Shown: one piece after another, positions 19,089-30,469 of the stretch
Layout of the letters: each line of letters begins with the position of its first letter
Position numbering within the stretch: position 1 is the first letter of the stretch
Origin: Oceanospirillum sanctuarii
Lineage (GTDB): Bacteria; Pseudomonadota; Gammaproteobacteria; Pseudomonadales; Halomonadaceae
Direction: 5' to 3'
Assembly: GCF_002150805.1 (NCBI RefSeq)
Contig: NZ_MTBA01000003.1
Span: 645,927-709,926, forward strand
Length of the DNA: 64,000 nt
Position numbers and translations under genes: made by a program
Notes under the pieces: generated by a model
Told to the model about the DNA's origin: nothing
Database searches by the model: none
The model's input: only the letters and a program-made list of their open reading frames with translations

Positions 19089-19574
19089 AAAACTTCCAGA
19101 AGTGCTTGCCTTGAATTTGGCTTGGGTAAAACCCACATTGTAGCTAAGTGCAGAGCGGATGGTAATCTCTGACCGGTGTTTGTTTACAGGAAATTTGTGG
19201 GGTTCGGTCAAAATCCGGTTTTGGACTGCAGGGTGTACATTTTATGATCATCATGTACCGACAGCAGGCCATGTATCGGAGGGGTGCTTGCACTTGAACG
19301 GGCTTCACGTACTCTTAAGAATGACAGTTTTTTCTGGTCAGGGAGTTTCAACGCAGGTGGTGTTACCTGCTTGAAAGACCCGTAAAGTCAGTTTAAAACA
19401 GTAATTACAAGGAAACCGGATGCCTCACGGGCAAGATCCAGAGAAGTTTACCTTCTCATCAAAGGATTTTAAGGCTAAACCCTGGTCGGATGGTTGAACC
19501 GATTGGAGTATAGTATTGTCTATTAAGGATCCTGAAATGCAGGCAATCAAAGCGATCAAACAGAGGGTGAGCCC
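19089..19574. other. Gene-free region where rlmE would be expected
   Basis: These 486 bp between divergent yhbY and ftsH carry no open frame resembling the 23S rRNA methyltransferase RlmE, which normally precedes ftsH. Visible elements are a small hairpin GCAGGT-GGTGTT-ACCTGC (19353-19370), an imperfect repeat GTACAT...ATGTAC (19235-19258), and a weak promoter-like TTGAAC-N17-AAGAAT near 19294. I found no convincing sigma-32 promoter for ftsH. Confidence 0.6.
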
Positions 19575-21620
19575 TTGAACGATATGGCAAAAAATTTAAT
19601 TCTGTGGCTGATTATCGCTGCAGTGTTATTAACAGTTTTCAATAATTTCAGTGTTGATTCCTCACCACTGCGCATGAACTACACCGACTTCATCGAAGAG
19701 GTGCAGCGTGATCAGGTGCGTAAGATTGTAGTGGATGGTTATACCATTACAGGTGAGCGTATCGACGGTAGCCGTTTTGAGACAATTCGTCCGGCGGTAC
19801 AGGATCCTAAGCTGATGGATGATCTGATCCAGCACCAGGTGGTGGTGGAAGGTCGTCAGCCTGAACAGCAGAGTGTTTGGTCGCGTTTGCTGGTTGCCAG
19901 TTTCCCTATCCTGATTATTTTGGCGATTTTCTTCTTCTTTATGCGCCAGATGCAGGGCGGCGGTGGCGGCGGTAAAGGCCCGATGAGCTTCGGCAAGTCG
20001 AAGGCCCGTCTGTTGCCTCAGGATCAGATTAAAACCACTTTTGCTGACGTTGCCGGTGTTGACGAAGCTAAAGAGGAAGTGAAAGAACTGGTGGACTTCC
20101 TGCGTGATCCGGGCAAGTTCCAGCGCCTTGGCGGTAAGATTCCGCGCGGTGTCCTGATGGTTGGTCAGCCGGGTACCGGTAAAACCATGCTGGCAAAAGC
20201 GATTGCCGGTGAAGCCAAAGTGCCTTTCTTCACGATCTCCGGTTCAGACTTTGTTGAGATGTTTGTTGGTGTCGGTGCTTCCCGTGTTCGTGACATGTTC
20301 GAGCAGGCTAAGAAGCAGGCACCTTGCATCATCTTTATTGATGAGATTGATGCGGTAGGTCGTCAGCGTGGCTCCGGCATGGGTGGTGGTCACGATGAGC
20401 GTGAACAGACGCTGAACCAGCTGCTGGTTGAAATGGACGGCTTTGAAGGTAACGAAGGCATCATCGTAATCGCAGCGACTAACCGTCCTGACGTTCTTGA
20501 TGCTGCGCTACTGCGTCCGGGCCGTTTTGACCGTCAGGTAACGGTAGGTCTGCCTGATATCCGTGGTCGTGAACAGATTCTGAAAGTGCACATGCGTAAA
20601 GTACCGATTGCTGATGACGTTGATCCGGCAATCATTGCTCGTGGTACGCCGGGTTTCTCCGGTGCTGATCTGGCAAACCTTGTTAACGAAGCTGCTCTGT
20701 TTGCTGCCCGTAGCGACAGCCGTCTGGTACGCATGGTTGAGTTTGATCTGGCGAAAGACAAGATCATCATGGGTACTGAACGTAAGAACATGGTGATGTC
20801 TGAGAAAGAGAAGCTGAATACGGCTTATCACGAAGCAGGTCACGCTATTGTTGGACGTCTGGTGCCTGAACACGACCCTGTTTACAAGGTGAGTATTATT
20901 CCGCGTGGGCGTGCACTGGGTGTAACCATGTTCCTGCCTGAAGAAGACCGTTACAGCCACAGCCGTACTGGTTTGCTGAGCCAGATCTGCAGTCTTTATG
21001 GTGGCCGTATTGCTGAAGAGATGACGCTGGGCTTTGATGGTGTCACTACAGGTGCTTCTAACGATATTAAGCGCGCTACCGAGATTGCCCACAGCATGGT
21101 AACCAAGTGGGGCTTGTCCCGTGAGATGGGTCCGCTGATGTACAACGAAGATGAGTCACACCAGTTCCTGGGTGGTCCGTCTGGTGGTGCTGCCGGTAAA
21201 TTCTCCTCTGCTGAGATCTCTAGCAAGCTCGACAAAGAAGTGCGTGGCATCATTGATGAGTGCTATGACCGTGCAATGCAGCTTCTGACGGATAATCGCG
21301 ATAAGCTGGATATGATGGCTGATGCTCTGATGAAGTATGAAACCATTGATGCCAAGCAGATCGATGCCATCATGGAAGGTCGTGAGCCGGAAGCACCTGA
21401 AGGTTGGGTAGAAAAAGGTCATGCGGCGGCAGAAGAAACTCAGGAGCCAAAATCAGAAGCTGTAGAGTCTTCTAATGTGTCTCCGATTCGTCCTGAGGCG
21501 GATGCGGAAAAGGCTCAGGATGATAGCTCTGAAGTTAAGTCTGAAGATGATTCCGATGGCGGCTCAGAGGTTAAGCGTGATACTGATTCTGATGGTGATA
21601 AGCCGAAAGGTCAGGACTAA
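19575..21620 (+). CDS. ftsH: ATP-dependent zinc metalloprotease FtsH
   Basis: A 681-residue membrane-bound AAA protease that degrades membrane proteins and short-lived cytosolic regulators. The first membrane helix lies at about residues 7-25 and the second at about 103-124, with a periplasmic domain between. A glycine-rich linker follows. Walker A GQPGTGKT is at 197-204, Walker B reads [10 protein letters not shown], and the SRH is [20 protein letters not shown]. The zinc site is HEAGH at 419-423. The C-terminal tail is long, acidic and repetitive (DSDGGSE, DSDGDK). The start is TTG at 19575 behind GAGGGTGA; the first ATG (19584) would give the familiar MAKNLILWL but lacks a well-spaced ribosome site. 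Confidence 0.97.
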   Translation: MNDMAKNLILWLIIAAVLLTVFNNFSVDSSPLRMNYTDFIEEVQRDQVRKIVVDGYTITGERIDGSRFETIRPAVQDPKLMDDLIQHQVVVEGRQPEQQSVWSRLLVASFPILIILAIFFFFMRQMQGGGGGGKGPMSFGKSKARLLPQDQIKTTFADVAGVDEAKEEVKELVDFLRDPGKFQRLGGKIPRGVLMVGQPGTGKTMLAKAIAGEAKVPFFTISGSDFVEMFVGVGASRVRDMFEQAKKQAPCIIFIDEIDAVGRQRGSGMGGGHDEREQTLNQLLVEMDGFEGNEGIIVIAATNRPDVLDAALLRPGRFDRQVTVGLPDIRGREQILKVHMRKVPIADDVDPAIIARGTPGFSGADLANLVNEAALFAARSDSRLVRMVEFDLAKDKIIMGTERKNMVMSEKEKLNTAYHEAGHAIVGRLVPEHDPVYKVSIIPRGRALGVTMFLPEEDRYSHSRTGLLSQICSLYGGRIAEEMTLGFDGVTTGASNDIKRATEIAHSMVTKWGLSREMGPLMYNEDESHQFLGGPSGGAAGKFSSAEISSKLDKEVRGIIDECYDRAMQLLTDNRDKLDMMADALMKYETIDAKQIDAIMEGREPEAPEGWVEKGHAAAEETQEPKSEAVESSNVSPIRPEADAEKAQDDSSEVKSEDDSDGGSEVKRDTDSDGDKPKGQD

Positions 21621-21696
21621 GTCTTAGCCGACTGAATCGCTTGCCTAAGAAGAAGGGCGTGATTTAAAGTGTTTGATTTTAAAGCGGGAAAGCTTG

Positions 21697-22548
21697 ATGT
21701 CGAACCTTGAATCACGCCCTTTTTCTTTTGCTCGTCATACACTGGATCTGAATAAAATTCAGGTCATGGGTATTCTTAATGTGACTCCGGATTCCTTCTC
21801 TGATGGTGGTCGTCACAACGGACTGGATGCCGCTCTGCGTCATGCTGAACAGATGATAAAAGCTGGTGCGACACTGATCGATGTTGGTGGAGAGTCGACC
21901 CGGCCGGGTGCTGCGATTGTGCCTGAGCAGGAAGAGCTGGATCGTGTTGTGCCTGTGGTAGAGGCGCTGGTAAAAGAGTTTGATGCCTTGGTTTCTGTGG
22001 ACACCAGCACAGCTGCAGTGATCACTGAATCTGCAAAAGCAGGTGCTGGCTTAATTAATGATGTCCGCGCATTGGAAAAAGAAGGTGCGCTACAGGCGGC
22101 AGCGGCTACTGGGTTGCCTGTCTGTCTGATGCACATGCAGGGTCAGCCGCAGAACATGCAGGATGATCCCTCCTATGGCAACCTGCTCCGTGAAGTAACG
22201 GGCTATCTGCAGAAGCGAATCGATGCTTGTCTTCAGGCAGGAATTGCAAAAGAGAAGATTATTCTTGATCCGGGTTATGGCTTTGGAAAAAGTGTTGAGC
22301 ATAATTGCAGCCTGATCAAGCACTTAAAAGATATTTCAGACTTGGGTTACCCCCTGCTGACGGGAACGTCCCGTAAAAGCATGCTGGGGGCGATAACAGG
22401 CAAAGACGTACCGGCAGAGCGGATTAGTGCGAGTGTCGCTAGTGCACTGATTTGTGCTCAGCAGGGAGCATGGATCTTGCGGGTACATGATGTAGAAGAA
22501 ACAATTGATGCACTGAAGGTCTATCAGGCAGTGCAGGGAGCAGAATAA
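21697..22548 (+). CDS. folP: Dihydropteroate synthase
   Basis: A 283-residue enzyme joining 4-aminobenzoate to the pterin pyrophosphate in folate synthesis, the sulfonamide target. Signatures are [15 protein letters not shown] (pterin/Mg site, near residues 24-38) and [16 protein letters not shown]. The phosphate-binding part is [14 protein letters not shown], followed by GTSRKSMLG. The start ATG 21697 follows GCGGGAAAGC; an in-frame TTG eight codons upstream is less likely. glmM begins 2 bp after the stop, the same pair as in E. coli and pseudomonads. Confidence 0.97.
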   Translation: MSNLESRPFSFARHTLDLNKIQVMGILNVTPDSFSDGGRHNGLDAALRHAEQMIKAGATLIDVGGESTRPGAAIVPEQEELDRVVPVVEALVKEFDALVSVDTSTAAVITESAKAGAGLINDVRALEKEGALQAAAATGLPVCLMHMQGQPQNMQDDPSYGNLLREVTGYLQKRIDACLQAGIAKEKIILDPGYGFGKSVEHNCSLIKHLKDISDLGYPLLTGTSRKSMLGAITGKDVPAERISASVASALICAQQGAWILRVHDVEETIDALKVYQAVQGAE

Positions 22549-22550
22549 AA

Positions 22551-23897
22551 ATGGGTCGTAAGTATTTTGGTACCGATGGTATCCGTGGTCGTGTTGGCGA
22601 AGGTGCAGTGACTGCCGAGTTTATGCTGAAGCTGGGTTGGGCGGCCGGTAAGGTGTTTAACCAGAAAGGCCACAACAAGATTCTGATTGGTAAAGACACC
22701 CGTATCTCGGGTTATATGTTTGAATCTGCGCTGGAAGCGGGTCTTTCAGCAGCGGGTGTTGATGTTTATCTGCTTGGTCCTATGCCAACACCGGGTATCG
22801 CTTACCTGACACGTACTTTCCACGCGCAGGCTGGAATCGTGATCAGTGCTTCTCATAACCCTTTTGAAGATAACGGCATTAAATTCTTCTCGGCGCAGGG
22901 TACCAAACTGCCGGATGATATCGAGGCGGCTATCGAGGCTCAGCTTGATGAGCCTATGGTGACGGTTAGCCCTGAAAAACTGGGTAAAGCCAAACGAATT
23001 GACGACGCCGCTGGCCGTTATATCGAATTTTGTAAGAGCACCTTCCCGAACGAATTTAATCTGGAAGGGCTTAAGATCGTGCTCGATTGTGCTCATGGGG
23101 CAACCTATCACATTGCACCATCTGTGTTTACAGAGCTCGGTGCCGAAGTCGTTGCTATCGGAGCTAATCCAGACGGCCTCAATATCAACAAAGAGGTCGG
23201 TTCAACGGCGCCTAAAGCTCTTCAGGCTGCAGTTCTCGAGCATGGTGCAGATTTGGGTATCGCCTTTGATGGTGATGGCGACCGAGTCGCCATGGTTGAT
23301 AAGCAGGGTAATCTGCTGGATGGTGATGATCTGCTCTACATTATCGCCACAGATATGCAGCGTGAAGATATGCTGTGTGGCGGTGTTGTCGGTACTCTGA
23401 TGAGTAACTTTGGCTTGGAAAAAGCTTTTGCGGAACTGGATATTCCGTTCACCCGTGCAAAAGTGGGTGATCGTTATGTTATGGCCGAGCTGAAGGCAAA
23501 TGACTGGCGTGTAGGTGGTGAAAACTCAGGTCATCTGGTATGTCAGCACGTACAGACCACCGGTGATGGCATTGTCTCAGCGCTGCAGGTGATGGCTGCG
23601 GTAGCCCGTAGTGGAAAGACCCTGGAAGAGTTGCTGGAACCTTTGAATAAACTACCTCAGGTGTTGGTTAATGTTCGTCTGGGCGACGCTTCTGCAGCAG
23701 ACGTTCAGGAGGCGGCTCCGGTAAAAGCGAAAATCGCTGAAGTTGAGGCTGCGCTTGAAGGTCGTGGTCGTCTGCTGCTGCGTCCTTCAGGAACCGAGCC
23801 TCTGATTCGGGTGATGACTGAAGGTGAGGATGAAGCGGAAGTAACCGCTTTGGCTGAAGATTTGGCCGCAGTCATCGCGCAACAGGTTGCAGGATAA
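22551..23897 (+). CDS. glmM: Phosphoglucosamine mutase
   Basis: A 448-residue enzyme converting glucosamine-6-phosphate to glucosamine-1-phosphate for peptidoglycan and LPS precursors. The active-site phosphoserine is Ser101 in [10 protein letters not shown]. The metal-binding loop is [13 protein letters not shown]. The sugar-binding loop GGENSGHLV and the phosphate-binding [12 protein letters not shown] follow in family order. It is tightly linked to folP upstream; tpiA follows after 88 bp. Confidence 0.98.
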   Translation: MGRKYFGTDGIRGRVGEGAVTAEFMLKLGWAAGKVFNQKGHNKILIGKDTRISGYMFESALEAGLSAAGVDVYLLGPMPTPGIAYLTRTFHAQAGIVISASHNPFEDNGIKFFSAQGTKLPDDIEAAIEAQLDEPMVTVSPEKLGKAKRIDDAAGRYIEFCKSTFPNEFNLEGLKIVLDCAHGATYHIAPSVFTELGAEVVAIGANPDGLNINKEVGSTAPKALQAAVLEHGADLGIAFDGDGDRVAMVDKQGNLLDGDDLLYIIATDMQREDMLCGGVVGTLMSNFGLEKAFAELDIPFTRAKVGDRYVMAELKANDWRVGGENSGHLVCQHVQTTGDGIVSALQVMAAVARSGKTLEELLEPLNKLPQVLVNVRLGDASAADVQEAAPVKAKIAEVEAALEGRGRLLLRPSGTEPLIRVMTEGEDEAEVTALAEDLAAVIAQQVAG

Positions 23898-23985
23898 GCA
23901 AGAAGTCCGCCGGATAAGGCGGCTTCACCTTGTCAGTCGGGTTGGCATGAAGTAATATTTTGCGCCCTGAAATACAGGAATTGTT

Positions 23986-24732
23986 ATGCGTAAGAAAATT
24001 GTCGCCGGTAACTGGAAAATGAACGGCTCTTATGAGCTGATTAACTCTCTGGTTCCCGCTCTGGCTGAAGAGGCCAAACAGTCACAAGCTGAAATTCTGG
24101 TTTGTCCGCCATCACTTTTTTTGGGTGATGTGCGTCGTCAGGCTGGCGAGCGTCTGCTGGTTGGTGCTCAAAACTGCCATGAGGCTGAGTCCGGCGCATT
24201 TACCGGTGAAGTTTCAACCGGAATGCTTGCTGAGCTGCAGTTGAGCCATGTTCTGGTGGGGCACTCTGAGCGTCGTGCTATTTATGGCGAAACGGATGCT
24301 TTGATCGCCCAGAAGACTAAAGCGGCAATCGCGGCTGGTCTGGTAGCGGTTCTTTGTGTGGGTGAAACCCTTGAAGAACGTGAAAATGGCCGCACGCTTG
24401 ATGTGGTTCTTGGTCAGGTTAAGGCTGTGGTTGAGCAGCTGGAGCTGGCAGATTGGTCGAAACTGGTTGTCGCTTACGAGCCGGTTTGGGCGATTGGTAC
24501 AGGTAAGACAGCAAGCAGCGATCAGGCGCAGGAAGTTCATCGTGCTATTCGTGAGGCCCTGGCAGGTTTCAGTCAGGAACATGCTGATGCAATGCGCATC
24601 CTGTATGGCGGTAGCGTTAAGGCAGCTAATGCAGAAGAGCTGTTTGCTTGCCCTGATATCGATGGCGGCCTTGTTGGCGGCGCATCGTTGAACGTAGACG
24701 AATTTATTTCAATTTGCCGCGCGGCAAATTAA
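23986..24732 (+). CDS. tpiA: Triose-phosphate isomerase
   Basis: A 248-residue TIM barrel interconverting dihydroxyacetone phosphate and glyceraldehyde 3-phosphate. Start MRKKIVAGNWKMNG holds the catalytic lysine (residue 11). The catalytic histidine is in LVGHSERR, the catalytic glutamate in AYEPVWAIGTG, the mobile loop follows directly, and the phosphate-binding GGSVKAAN is near the end. secG follows by 12 bp, as in pseudomonads. Confidence 0.98.
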   Translation: MRKKIVAGNWKMNGSYELINSLVPALAEEAKQSQAEILVCPPSLFLGDVRRQAGERLLVGAQNCHEAESGAFTGEVSTGMLAELQLSHVLVGHSERRAIYGETDALIAQKTKAAIAAGLVAVLCVGETLEERENGRTLDVVLGQVKAVVEQLELADWSKLVVAYEPVWAIGTGKTASSDQAQEVHRAIREALAGFSQEHADAMRILYGGSVKAANAEELFACPDIDGGLVGGASLNVDEFISICRAAN

Positions 24733-24744
24733 GCATAGGTCGAG

Positions 24745-25113
24745 ATGATGGAAACCGTAATTCTGGCAGTACACGTGGTTCTGGCTATCGCTCTGGTGGG
24801 TCTGGTAATGATCCAGCAGGGTAAAGGTGCAGAGGCAGGCGCTTCTTTTGGTGGTGGTGCATCACAAACTGTTTTTGGCAGCACAGGAAGCACTAGCTTT
24901 TTGGGTCGCCTTACCGCTATAATTGCGGCCCTGTTTTTCGCTACCAGTCTGGCTCTGGCATTCTATGCCAGTCAACAAGCGAAAAGCGCGAGTCAATCTG
25001 CTGATACCGGTATCGTAACCGAGCAGGCGCAAAAAGAAGCCCAAGGTGGCCTTCCTGCTCTGGAAGAAGCTGCTCCGGCACCTGCAGACAGCGATGTTCC
25101 TGCAGAGCGTTAA
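24745..25113 (+). CDS. secG: Preprotein translocase subunit SecG
   Basis: A 122-residue inner-membrane protein that assists SecYE/SecA translocation. Two hydrophobic helices (about 3-23 and 53-73) flank the conserved glycine-rich loop [23 protein letters not shown] in two parts. The C-terminal tail is Ala/Pro/Glu-rich and variable in the family. Two ATGs are adjacent (24745 and 24748). The next gene downstream is tRNA-Leu(GAG), the same order as in E. coli. Confidence 0.96.
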   Translation: MMETVILAVHVVLAIALVGLVMIQQGKGAEAGASFGGGASQTVFGSTGSTSFLGRLTAIIAALFFATSLALAFYASQQAKSASQSADTGIVTEQAQKEAQGGLPALEEAAPAPADSDVPAER

Positions 25114-25189
25114 TTGACTGAAAGTTTCTGAGCGCTGGCTGGTTCAGCGCTTTCGCAAAGTCCGCTGTGACTTTGTTTGTTCCAGATAT

Positions 25190-25276
25190 GCCGAAGTGGT
25201 GGAATTGGTAGACACGCCATCTTGAGGGGGTGGTGACCTTATGGTCGTGCGGGTTCAAGTCCCGCTTTCGGCACCA
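25190..25276 (+). tRNA. leuU: tRNA-Leu, anticodon GAG
   Basis: An 87-nt class II tRNA with encoded CCA. Acceptor GCCGAAG pairs with CTTTCGGC ahead of ACCA. The anticodon stem CCATC/GGTGG closes loop TTGAGGG, giving GAG. A long variable arm (TGGTGACCTTATGGTCG region) and the T loop GTTCAAG are present. It lies between secG and the initiator tRNA, as E. coli leuU does. Confidence 0.96.
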
Positions 25277-25285
25277 ATTAGCACA

Positions 25286-25308
25286 GATGCCTGCAATTCG
25301 CAGGTATC
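25286..25308 (+). other. Hairpin downstream of tRNA-Leu
   Basis: GATGCCTGC-AATTC-GCAGGTATC forms a 9-bp stem with one G-U, ten bases after the tRNA CCA. No T run follows, so it is probably a processing or 3'-protection element. Confidence 0.5.
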
Positions 25309-25330
25309 GGCGCTGGTAAAAAATAGTCAG

Positions 25331-25359
25331 TTGACTATTCTTTGTCTAGCACCTAGAAT
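25331..25359 (+). promoter_or_regulatory. Sigma-70 promoter of the initiator tRNA / rimP-nusA-infB transcript
   Basis: TTGACT (25331-25336), a 17-bp spacer and TAGAAT (25354-25359), each 5 of 6 to consensus. The predicted start is about 9 bp before the mature initiator tRNA. Confidence 0.75.
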
Positions 25360-25374
25360 GTGCACCTTCATTGA

Positions 25375-25451
<77 letters not shown>

Positions 25452-25463
25452 ATTTTCTATAAC

Positions 25464-25490
25464 AAAAAGCCCCTTTTATAGGGGCTTTTT
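25464..25490. terminator. Terminator-like hairpin between metY and rimP
   Basis: AAAAAGCCCC-TTTTATA-GGGGCTTTTT, a perfect stem with T run. It would limit read-through from the tRNA into the rimP operon. Confidence 0.8.
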
Positions 25491-25537
25491 GTTAGCTGCA
25501 AAAAAGTTCAGCTTTCTTATTTTTTCAGGGTGATTAG

Positions 25538-25999
25538 ATGGCAAAGAAAGAGACTTTGCTGATCGATCTGGCCAAGCCAGTTGTCGAAGCACTGGGGCTT
25601 GAGTTCTGGGGTTTGGAATATAAACCACAGGGCAATCATTCTATGTTACGGGTATTTATCGATGGGCCGGATGGCGTCACAGTGGATAACTGTGCAGAAG
25701 TCAGTCGTCAGCTCAGCGGTGTTCTGGATGTAGAAGACCCGATCAGCAGTGAATATACGCTGGAAGTATCCTCCCCGGGTATGGATCGTCCTCTGTTTAC
25801 TCTGGATCAGTTTGCTCGTTACAAGGGCTACAAAGTAGCTCTGAAGCTGAACCTTGCGTATGAAGGAAGACGTAAATTTTCCGGCATTCTTAACGGCATC
25901 GAAGAAGATGAGGTGCTGGTTGTAGTCGATCAGGAAGAGTACTGTTTTCCAATCGAGAATATTGAGCAGGCTCGGATAGTGCCGCAGTTTGATAACTAA
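25538..25999 (+). CDS. rimP: Ribosome maturation factor RimP
   Basis: A 153-residue factor for 30S subunit assembly. The N-terminal domain contains GLEFWGLEYKPQGNHSMLRVF and DGVTVDNCAEVSRQL. The centre has YTLEVSSPGMDRPLFT, the family signature, and the C-terminal SH3-like domain starts near residue 90. First gene of the rimP-nusA-infB-rbfA-truB-rpsO-pnp string. nusA starts 23 bp downstream. Confidence 0.97.
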   Translation: MAKKETLLIDLAKPVVEALGLEFWGLEYKPQGNHSMLRVFIDGPDGVTVDNCAEVSRQLSGVLDVEDPISSEYTLEVSSPGMDRPLFTLDQFARYKGYKVALKLNLAYEGRRKFSGILNGIEEDEVLVVVDQEEYCFPIENIEQARIVPQFDN

Positions 26000-26022
26000 G
26001 GACTTTTTGTTGAGGCAATGGC

Positions 26023-27516
26023 ATGAGTAAAGAGATTCTTCTGGTAGTAGATGCCGTTTCAAACGAGAAAGGCGTTTCCAAAGAAGTGATTTTTGAGGCG
26101 ATCGAATTAGCTCTGGCTAGTGCCTCCAAAAAGCGTTTCGAAGATGAAGAGGCGGACGTCCGCGTAGCAATTGACCGTAAAACAGGCGATTACGATACCT
26201 TCCGTCGCTGGACAATTGTTGAAGATATTGAGCTGGATGATGTGGATTATGAGATCTCACTGACGAATGCTCAGAAGAAAGACCCTTCATTGAATCTGGG
26301 CGATGTGATTGAAGAGCAGATCGAATCGATCGCTTTTGGTCGTATCGCTGCGCAGACCGCTAAGCAGGTTATCGTTCAGAAAGTACGTGAAGCAGAGCGC
26401 GCAGAGATCGTGCGTCAGTATTCCGAGCGTGAAGGCGAAATCGTTAACGGTACTGTTAAGAAGACCACACGTGACGGCGTTATTGTTGATCTGGGCAACA
26501 ACGCAGAAGGCTACCTGCCTCGCGATGAGATGATTGCCGGTGAAAAATACCGCATGAACGATCGTGTTCGTGCACTTCTGGCTGAAGTACGTCCGGACGC
26601 TCGTTCCGGTCAGCTGCTGCTGAGTCGTGCCCGTTCGCAGTTCCTGATTGAACTGTTCCGTATCGAAGTTCCTGAGATTGCAGAACAGCTGATTGAGATT
26701 CGTGGCGCAGCCCGCGATCCGGGCCTGCGTGCCAAGATCGCGGTTAAAACCAACGACAAGCGTATCGACCCTGTTGGTGCCTGTGTTGGTATGCGCGGTT
26801 CCCGTGTTCAGGCGGTTTCCTCTGAACTGGGTAACGAGCGTGTTGATATTGTTATGTGGGATGACAACCCTGCCCAGCTGGTAATCAATGCAATGGCTCC
26901 GGCCGAAGTAGCGTCCATTATTGTTGATGAAGACAAGAATGAGATGGATGTTGCCGTTGATTCCGAAAACCTGGCACAAGCGATCGGCCGTAACGGTCAG
27001 AACGTTCGTCTGGCGAGTGAGCTGACGGGCTGGAAGATCAACGTTATGACCGAAGAAGAAGCTGAAGCCAAGCAGGGCGAAGAGTTCGACAGCGTTGTTC
27101 AGATCTTTATCAACCATTTGGATGTTGATGAGGAGCTGGCACGCGTACTGGTTGAAGAAGGTTTCACCAGTCTGGAAGAAGTGGCCTATGTGCCAATCGA
27201 TGAAATGTTGGCCATTGAAGGCTTTGATGAAGATTTAGTTAAAGAACTGCGCAGCCGTGCAAAAGATGAGCTGCTGAATCTGGCGATTGCTGATGAAGAG
27301 CAACTGGAAGATTCTGAACCAGCTGAAGATCTGTTGAATATGGAAGGTATCGATAAGCACCTTGCATATGTATTAGCAAGTAAAGGTATCTGTACCATGG
27401 AAGATCTTGCTGAACAGTCCATTGACGACTTGCTTGATATTGATGGTATGTCTGAGGAAAAAGCCGGCCAGTTAATTATGACGGCCCGTGCACCTTGGTT
27501 TGAGGGCGGCGAGTAA
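26023..27516 (+). CDS. nusA: Transcription termination/antitermination protein NusA
   Basis: A 497-residue RNA polymerase-binding factor affecting pausing, termination and antitermination. In order: the N-terminal RNAP-binding domain (about 1-125), an S1 domain (about 135-200, with [24 protein letters not shown] in two blocks), two KH domains ([22 protein letters not shown] and [18 protein letters not shown]), and two acidic C-terminal repeats (about 365-425 and 440-490). These make it the long proteobacterial form. Confidence 0.98.
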   Translation: MSKEILLVVDAVSNEKGVSKEVIFEAIELALASASKKRFEDEEADVRVAIDRKTGDYDTFRRWTIVEDIELDDVDYEISLTNAQKKDPSLNLGDVIEEQIESIAFGRIAAQTAKQVIVQKVREAERAEIVRQYSEREGEIVNGTVKKTTRDGVIVDLGNNAEGYLPRDEMIAGEKYRMNDRVRALLAEVRPDARSGQLLLSRARSQFLIELFRIEVPEIAEQLIEIRGAARDPGLRAKIAVKTNDKRIDPVGACVGMRGSRVQAVSSELGNERVDIVMWDDNPAQLVINAMAPAEVASIIVDEDKNEMDVAVDSENLAQAIGRNGQNVRLASELTGWKINVMTEEEAEAKQGEEFDSVVQIFINHLDVDEELARVLVEEGFTSLEEVAYVPIDEMLAIEGFDEDLVKELRSRAKDELLNLAIADEEQLEDSEPAEDLLNMEGIDKHLAYVLASKGICTMEDLAEQSIDDLLDIDGMSEEKAGQLIMTARAPWFEGGE

Positions 27517-27544
27517 GCGCAGCAAAGTCACAGGAGAAGAATGA

Positions 27545-29995
27545 ATGGCAGAATCAACCGTAAAAGAGTTTGCTGAAAGTGTTGGCCGACCTGTGGAACG
27601 TTTGCTGGAGCAGATGAGCGAAGCAGGCCTGCCACATAAGAAAGCGGATCAGCCGGTTTCAGAGCAAGACAAGCAAACCCTTCTGAACCACCTGAAAGAA
27701 AGTCACGGTGGTAAAGCGAGTGAGCCGGGTAAGATCACCCTGAAGCGTCGTACTACGACTAAGCTGAAAGCGGGTGCTGGCAAGAAAACCGTTAATATTG
27801 AAGTGCGTAAAAAGCGTACTTACGTGAAGCGCCCTGAAGTTGATCAGGCTGCGGAAGAAGAAGCGAAGAAAAAAGCGGAAGAAGAAGCAAGACTGCAGGC
27901 TGAGCAGGAAGCAAAACGTCAGGCAGAAGCTAAACGTAAAGCTGAAGAGCAAAAAGCACAGTCAGCAGCTCCTGCTGCACCTGTTGAAGCGGCTCCAGCG
28001 CCTTCTGAAGCACCTGCTAAGAAGTTCCGTGATGAAGACACTTCTGGTGGCAACAAGCCGGGTAAAGGCAAGAAAACAGCTGCCAAGCCAGAGTATGGCG
28101 AGCGTAAGAAAGAGAAAGAAAACGCTCCTCGTCGCGGCAAGAAAGAAGTACGCAGCGCTAAGAAAAATGCTCGTCGCGGTAGTGATAACCGTAACAACGG
28201 TCCTAAGCGTGAGCACGGTTTCGAGAAACCGGCAGCACCTATCGTACGTGAAGTAGCGATCCCTGAAGCGATCACAGTTGCTGAACTGGCTGACAAAATG
28301 GCCGTTAAAGCTGCTGAAGTGATCAAGGTGATGTTCAAGATGGGCGCCATGGTTACCATTAACCAGGTGATCGATCAGGAAACCGCTCAGATCGTCGTTG
28401 AAGAGATGGGGCACAAGTTCAAACTGCTGAACGACAACGCTCTGGAAGACGAAGTTCTGGACAACATCAGCTACGACGGCCACGAAGTAACTCGTGCTCC
28501 GGTTGTTACCGTAATGGGTCACGTTGACCACGGTAAAACCTCGCTGCTGGATTACATCCGTCGCGCTAAAGTTGCATCCGGCGAGTCCGGTGGTATTACC
28601 CAGCACATCGGTGCATACCACGTTGAGACGGGTCACGGCATGATCACCTTCCTGGATACTCCGGGACACGCGGCCTTTACTGCGATGCGTGCACGTGGTG
28701 CGAAAGCAACTGACGTTGTAATTCTGGTTGTCGCTGCAGACGATGGTGTGATGCCTCAGACTGAAGAAGCGATCCATCACGCGAAAGCGGCTGGCGTACC
28801 TATCGTTGTAGCTGTTAACAAAATTGATAAAGAAGCGGCTGATCCGGATCGTGTTAAGACCGAACTGGCTGCTAAAGAAGTTATCCCGGAAGATTGGGGT
28901 GGCGACGTTCAGTTTATCCACGTATCCGCCAAATCTGGTCAGGGTATCGATGAGCTGCTGGACGCAGTACTGCTGCAATCTGAAATTCTGGAGCTGAAAG
29001 CGGTTCCTGAAGCACCGGCTAAAGGTGTGGTTGTAGAAGCGCGTCTGGATAAAGGTCGTGGTCCTGTATCCACCGTTTTGGTTCAGAACGGTACTCTGCG
29101 TAAGGGTGACATGGTTCTGGCAGGTCTGAACTACGGTCGTGTACGTGCTCTGATTGATGAGAACGGTAAGCCGATCGATGAAGCAGGTCCTGCGATTCCG
29201 GTTGAGATTCTGGGTCTGGACGGCACGCCTGATGCGGGTGATGAGTTCACCGTAGTACAGGATGAGCGTAAAGCCCGTGAAGTTGCACTGTTCCGTCAGG
29301 GTAAATTCCGTGATGTGAAACTGGCTCGTCAGCAGGCGGCTAAGCTGGAGAACATGTTCGAGAACATGGCGAAAGGCGAAGTTGCTAACCTGAACATCGT
29401 ACTGAAAACTGACGTACGTGGCTCTCTGGAAGCGATCTCTGCAGCACTGCTGGATCTGTCTACCGATGAAGTGAAGGTGAACATCATCTCTTCCGGTGTA
29501 GGTGGTATTGCTGAAACTGACGCTAACCTGGCTCTGGCTTCCAGCGCGATTCTGGTTGGTTTCAACGTTCGTGCTGATGCAACCGCCCGTAGCATTGTTG
29601 AACGTGAAGAGATTGATCTGCGCTACTACAGCGTGATCTATGAACTGATCGATCACGTTAAACAAGCGATGACCGGTATGCTGGCTCCTGAATACAAAGA
29701 AGAGATCGTGGGTATCGCTGAAGTACGCGATGTATTCCGTTCTCCGAAGCTGGGTGCTATTGCAGGTTGTATGGTTGTTGAAGGTACGGTTTACCGCAGC
29801 AAGAAGATCCGTGTACTGCGTGACAACGTTGTAATCTACGAAGGCGAGCTGGAATCCCTGCGTCGCTTTAAAGATGACGTTAACGAAGTTCGTAACGGCG
29901 TTGAGTGTGGTATCGGTGTTAAGAACTACAACGATGTTAAAGAAGGCGACAAGATCGAAGTCTTTGACAAAGTTAAAGTTGAGCGCACCCTGTAA
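27545..29995 (+). CDS. infB: Translation initiation factor IF-2
   Basis: An 816-residue GTPase that brings fMet-tRNA to the 30S subunit. The N-terminal IF2N region is followed by a highly charged Lys/Glu/Ala-rich linker (about 75-225). A second IF2N follows, then the G domain with [14 protein letters not shown] (G1), [12 protein letters not shown] (G2), [15 protein letters not shown] (G3) and NKIDK (G4). Domains II, III and IV complete it, ending in VKVERTL. The start is ATG 27545 after AGGAGAAGA; an overlapping out-of-frame ATG sits at 27541. Confidence 0.98.
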   Translation: MAESTVKEFAESVGRPVERLLEQMSEAGLPHKKADQPVSEQDKQTLLNHLKESHGGKASEPGKITLKRRTTTKLKAGAGKKTVNIEVRKKRTYVKRPEVDQAAEEEAKKKAEEEARLQAEQEAKRQAEAKRKAEEQKAQSAAPAAPVEAAPAPSEAPAKKFRDEDTSGGNKPGKGKKTAAKPEYGERKKEKENAPRRGKKEVRSAKKNARRGSDNRNNGPKREHGFEKPAAPIVREVAIPEAITVAELADKMAVKAAEVIKVMFKMGAMVTINQVIDQETAQIVVEEMGHKFKLLNDNALEDEVLDNISYDGHEVTRAPVVTVMGHVDHGKTSLLDYIRRAKVASGESGGITQHIGAYHVETGHGMITFLDTPGHAAFTAMRARGAKATDVVILVVAADDGVMPQTEEAIHHAKAAGVPIVVAVNKIDKEAADPDRVKTELAAKEVIPEDWGGDVQFIHVSAKSGQGIDELLDAVLLQSEILELKAVPEAPAKGVVVEARLDKGRGPVSTVLVQNGTLRKGDMVLAGLNYGRVRALIDENGKPIDEAGPAIPVEILGLDGTPDAGDEFTVVQDERKAREVALFRQGKFRDVKLARQQAAKLENMFENMAKGEVANLNIVLKTDVRGSLEAISAALLDLSTDEVKVNIISSGVGGIAETDANLALASSAILVGFNVRADATARSIVEREEIDLRYYSVIYELIDHVKQAMTGMLAPEYKEEIVGIAEVRDVFRSPKLGAIAGCMVVEGTVYRSKKIRVLRDNVVIYEGELESLRRFKDDVNEVRNGVECGIGVKNYNDVKEGDKIEVFDKVKVERTL

Positions 29996-30040
29996 CTTTA
30001 CTCTTTAGGCACTTAATTAAGAGCCGAGGAAAAAAGCTGA

Positions 30041-30463
30041 ATGTCCCGTGAGTTCAAACGAACGGACCGAATTGCTGAGCAGCTCCAGAAGGAGCTAGCT
30101 CAGATAATTCAGTTTGAAATTAAAGACCCGCGTCTGGGAATGGTAACCGTGAATGACGTTCAGATCAGTCGTGATCTGAGCTTCGCAAACGTCTACATTA
30201 CTGTTCTGGGTAAAGACAGCGCTGAAGAAGCGAAAGAAGATCTGGCAGTACTTAACCGTGCAGCAGGTTTTCTGCGTCGTGAAATCGGCAAGGCCGTTAA
30301 ACTGCGTATCGTCCCTCAGCTGAAGTTTGATTATGACTCCAGCCTGGTGCGTGGCCGTAAGCTGTCCAGCCTGATTGAGGAAGCAGTTGCTGCCGATAAA
30401 TCACGCATCTCTCCTGAGACAGACACCCCTTCAGAACACAACAACGATTCATCGGAGGATTAA
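30041..30463 (+). CDS. rbfA: 30S ribosome-binding factor RbfA
   Basis: A 140-residue KH-fold protein that binds immature 30S subunits near the 5' helix of 16S rRNA. Conserved blocks are RTDRIAEQLQKELAQII, IKDPRLGMVTVNDVQISRDLS in two parts, and KLRIVPQLKFDYDSSLVRG. The tail after residue 115 is Ser/Glu/Asp-rich and variable. It lies 6 bp upstream of truB. Confidence 0.97.
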   Translation: MSREFKRTDRIAEQLQKELAQIIQFEIKDPRLGMVTVNDVQISRDLSFANVYITVLGKDSAEEAKEDLAVLNRAAGFLRREIGKAVKLRIVPQLKFDYDSSLVRGRKLSSLIEEAVAADKSRISPETDTPSEHNNDSSED

Positions 30464-30469
30464 TCTCCG

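Noticed and set aside
19290..19420. Sigma-32 promoter for ftsH
   Set aside because: CTTGAAC and CTTGAAA occur, but no CCCCAT-like element lies at the right distance after either.
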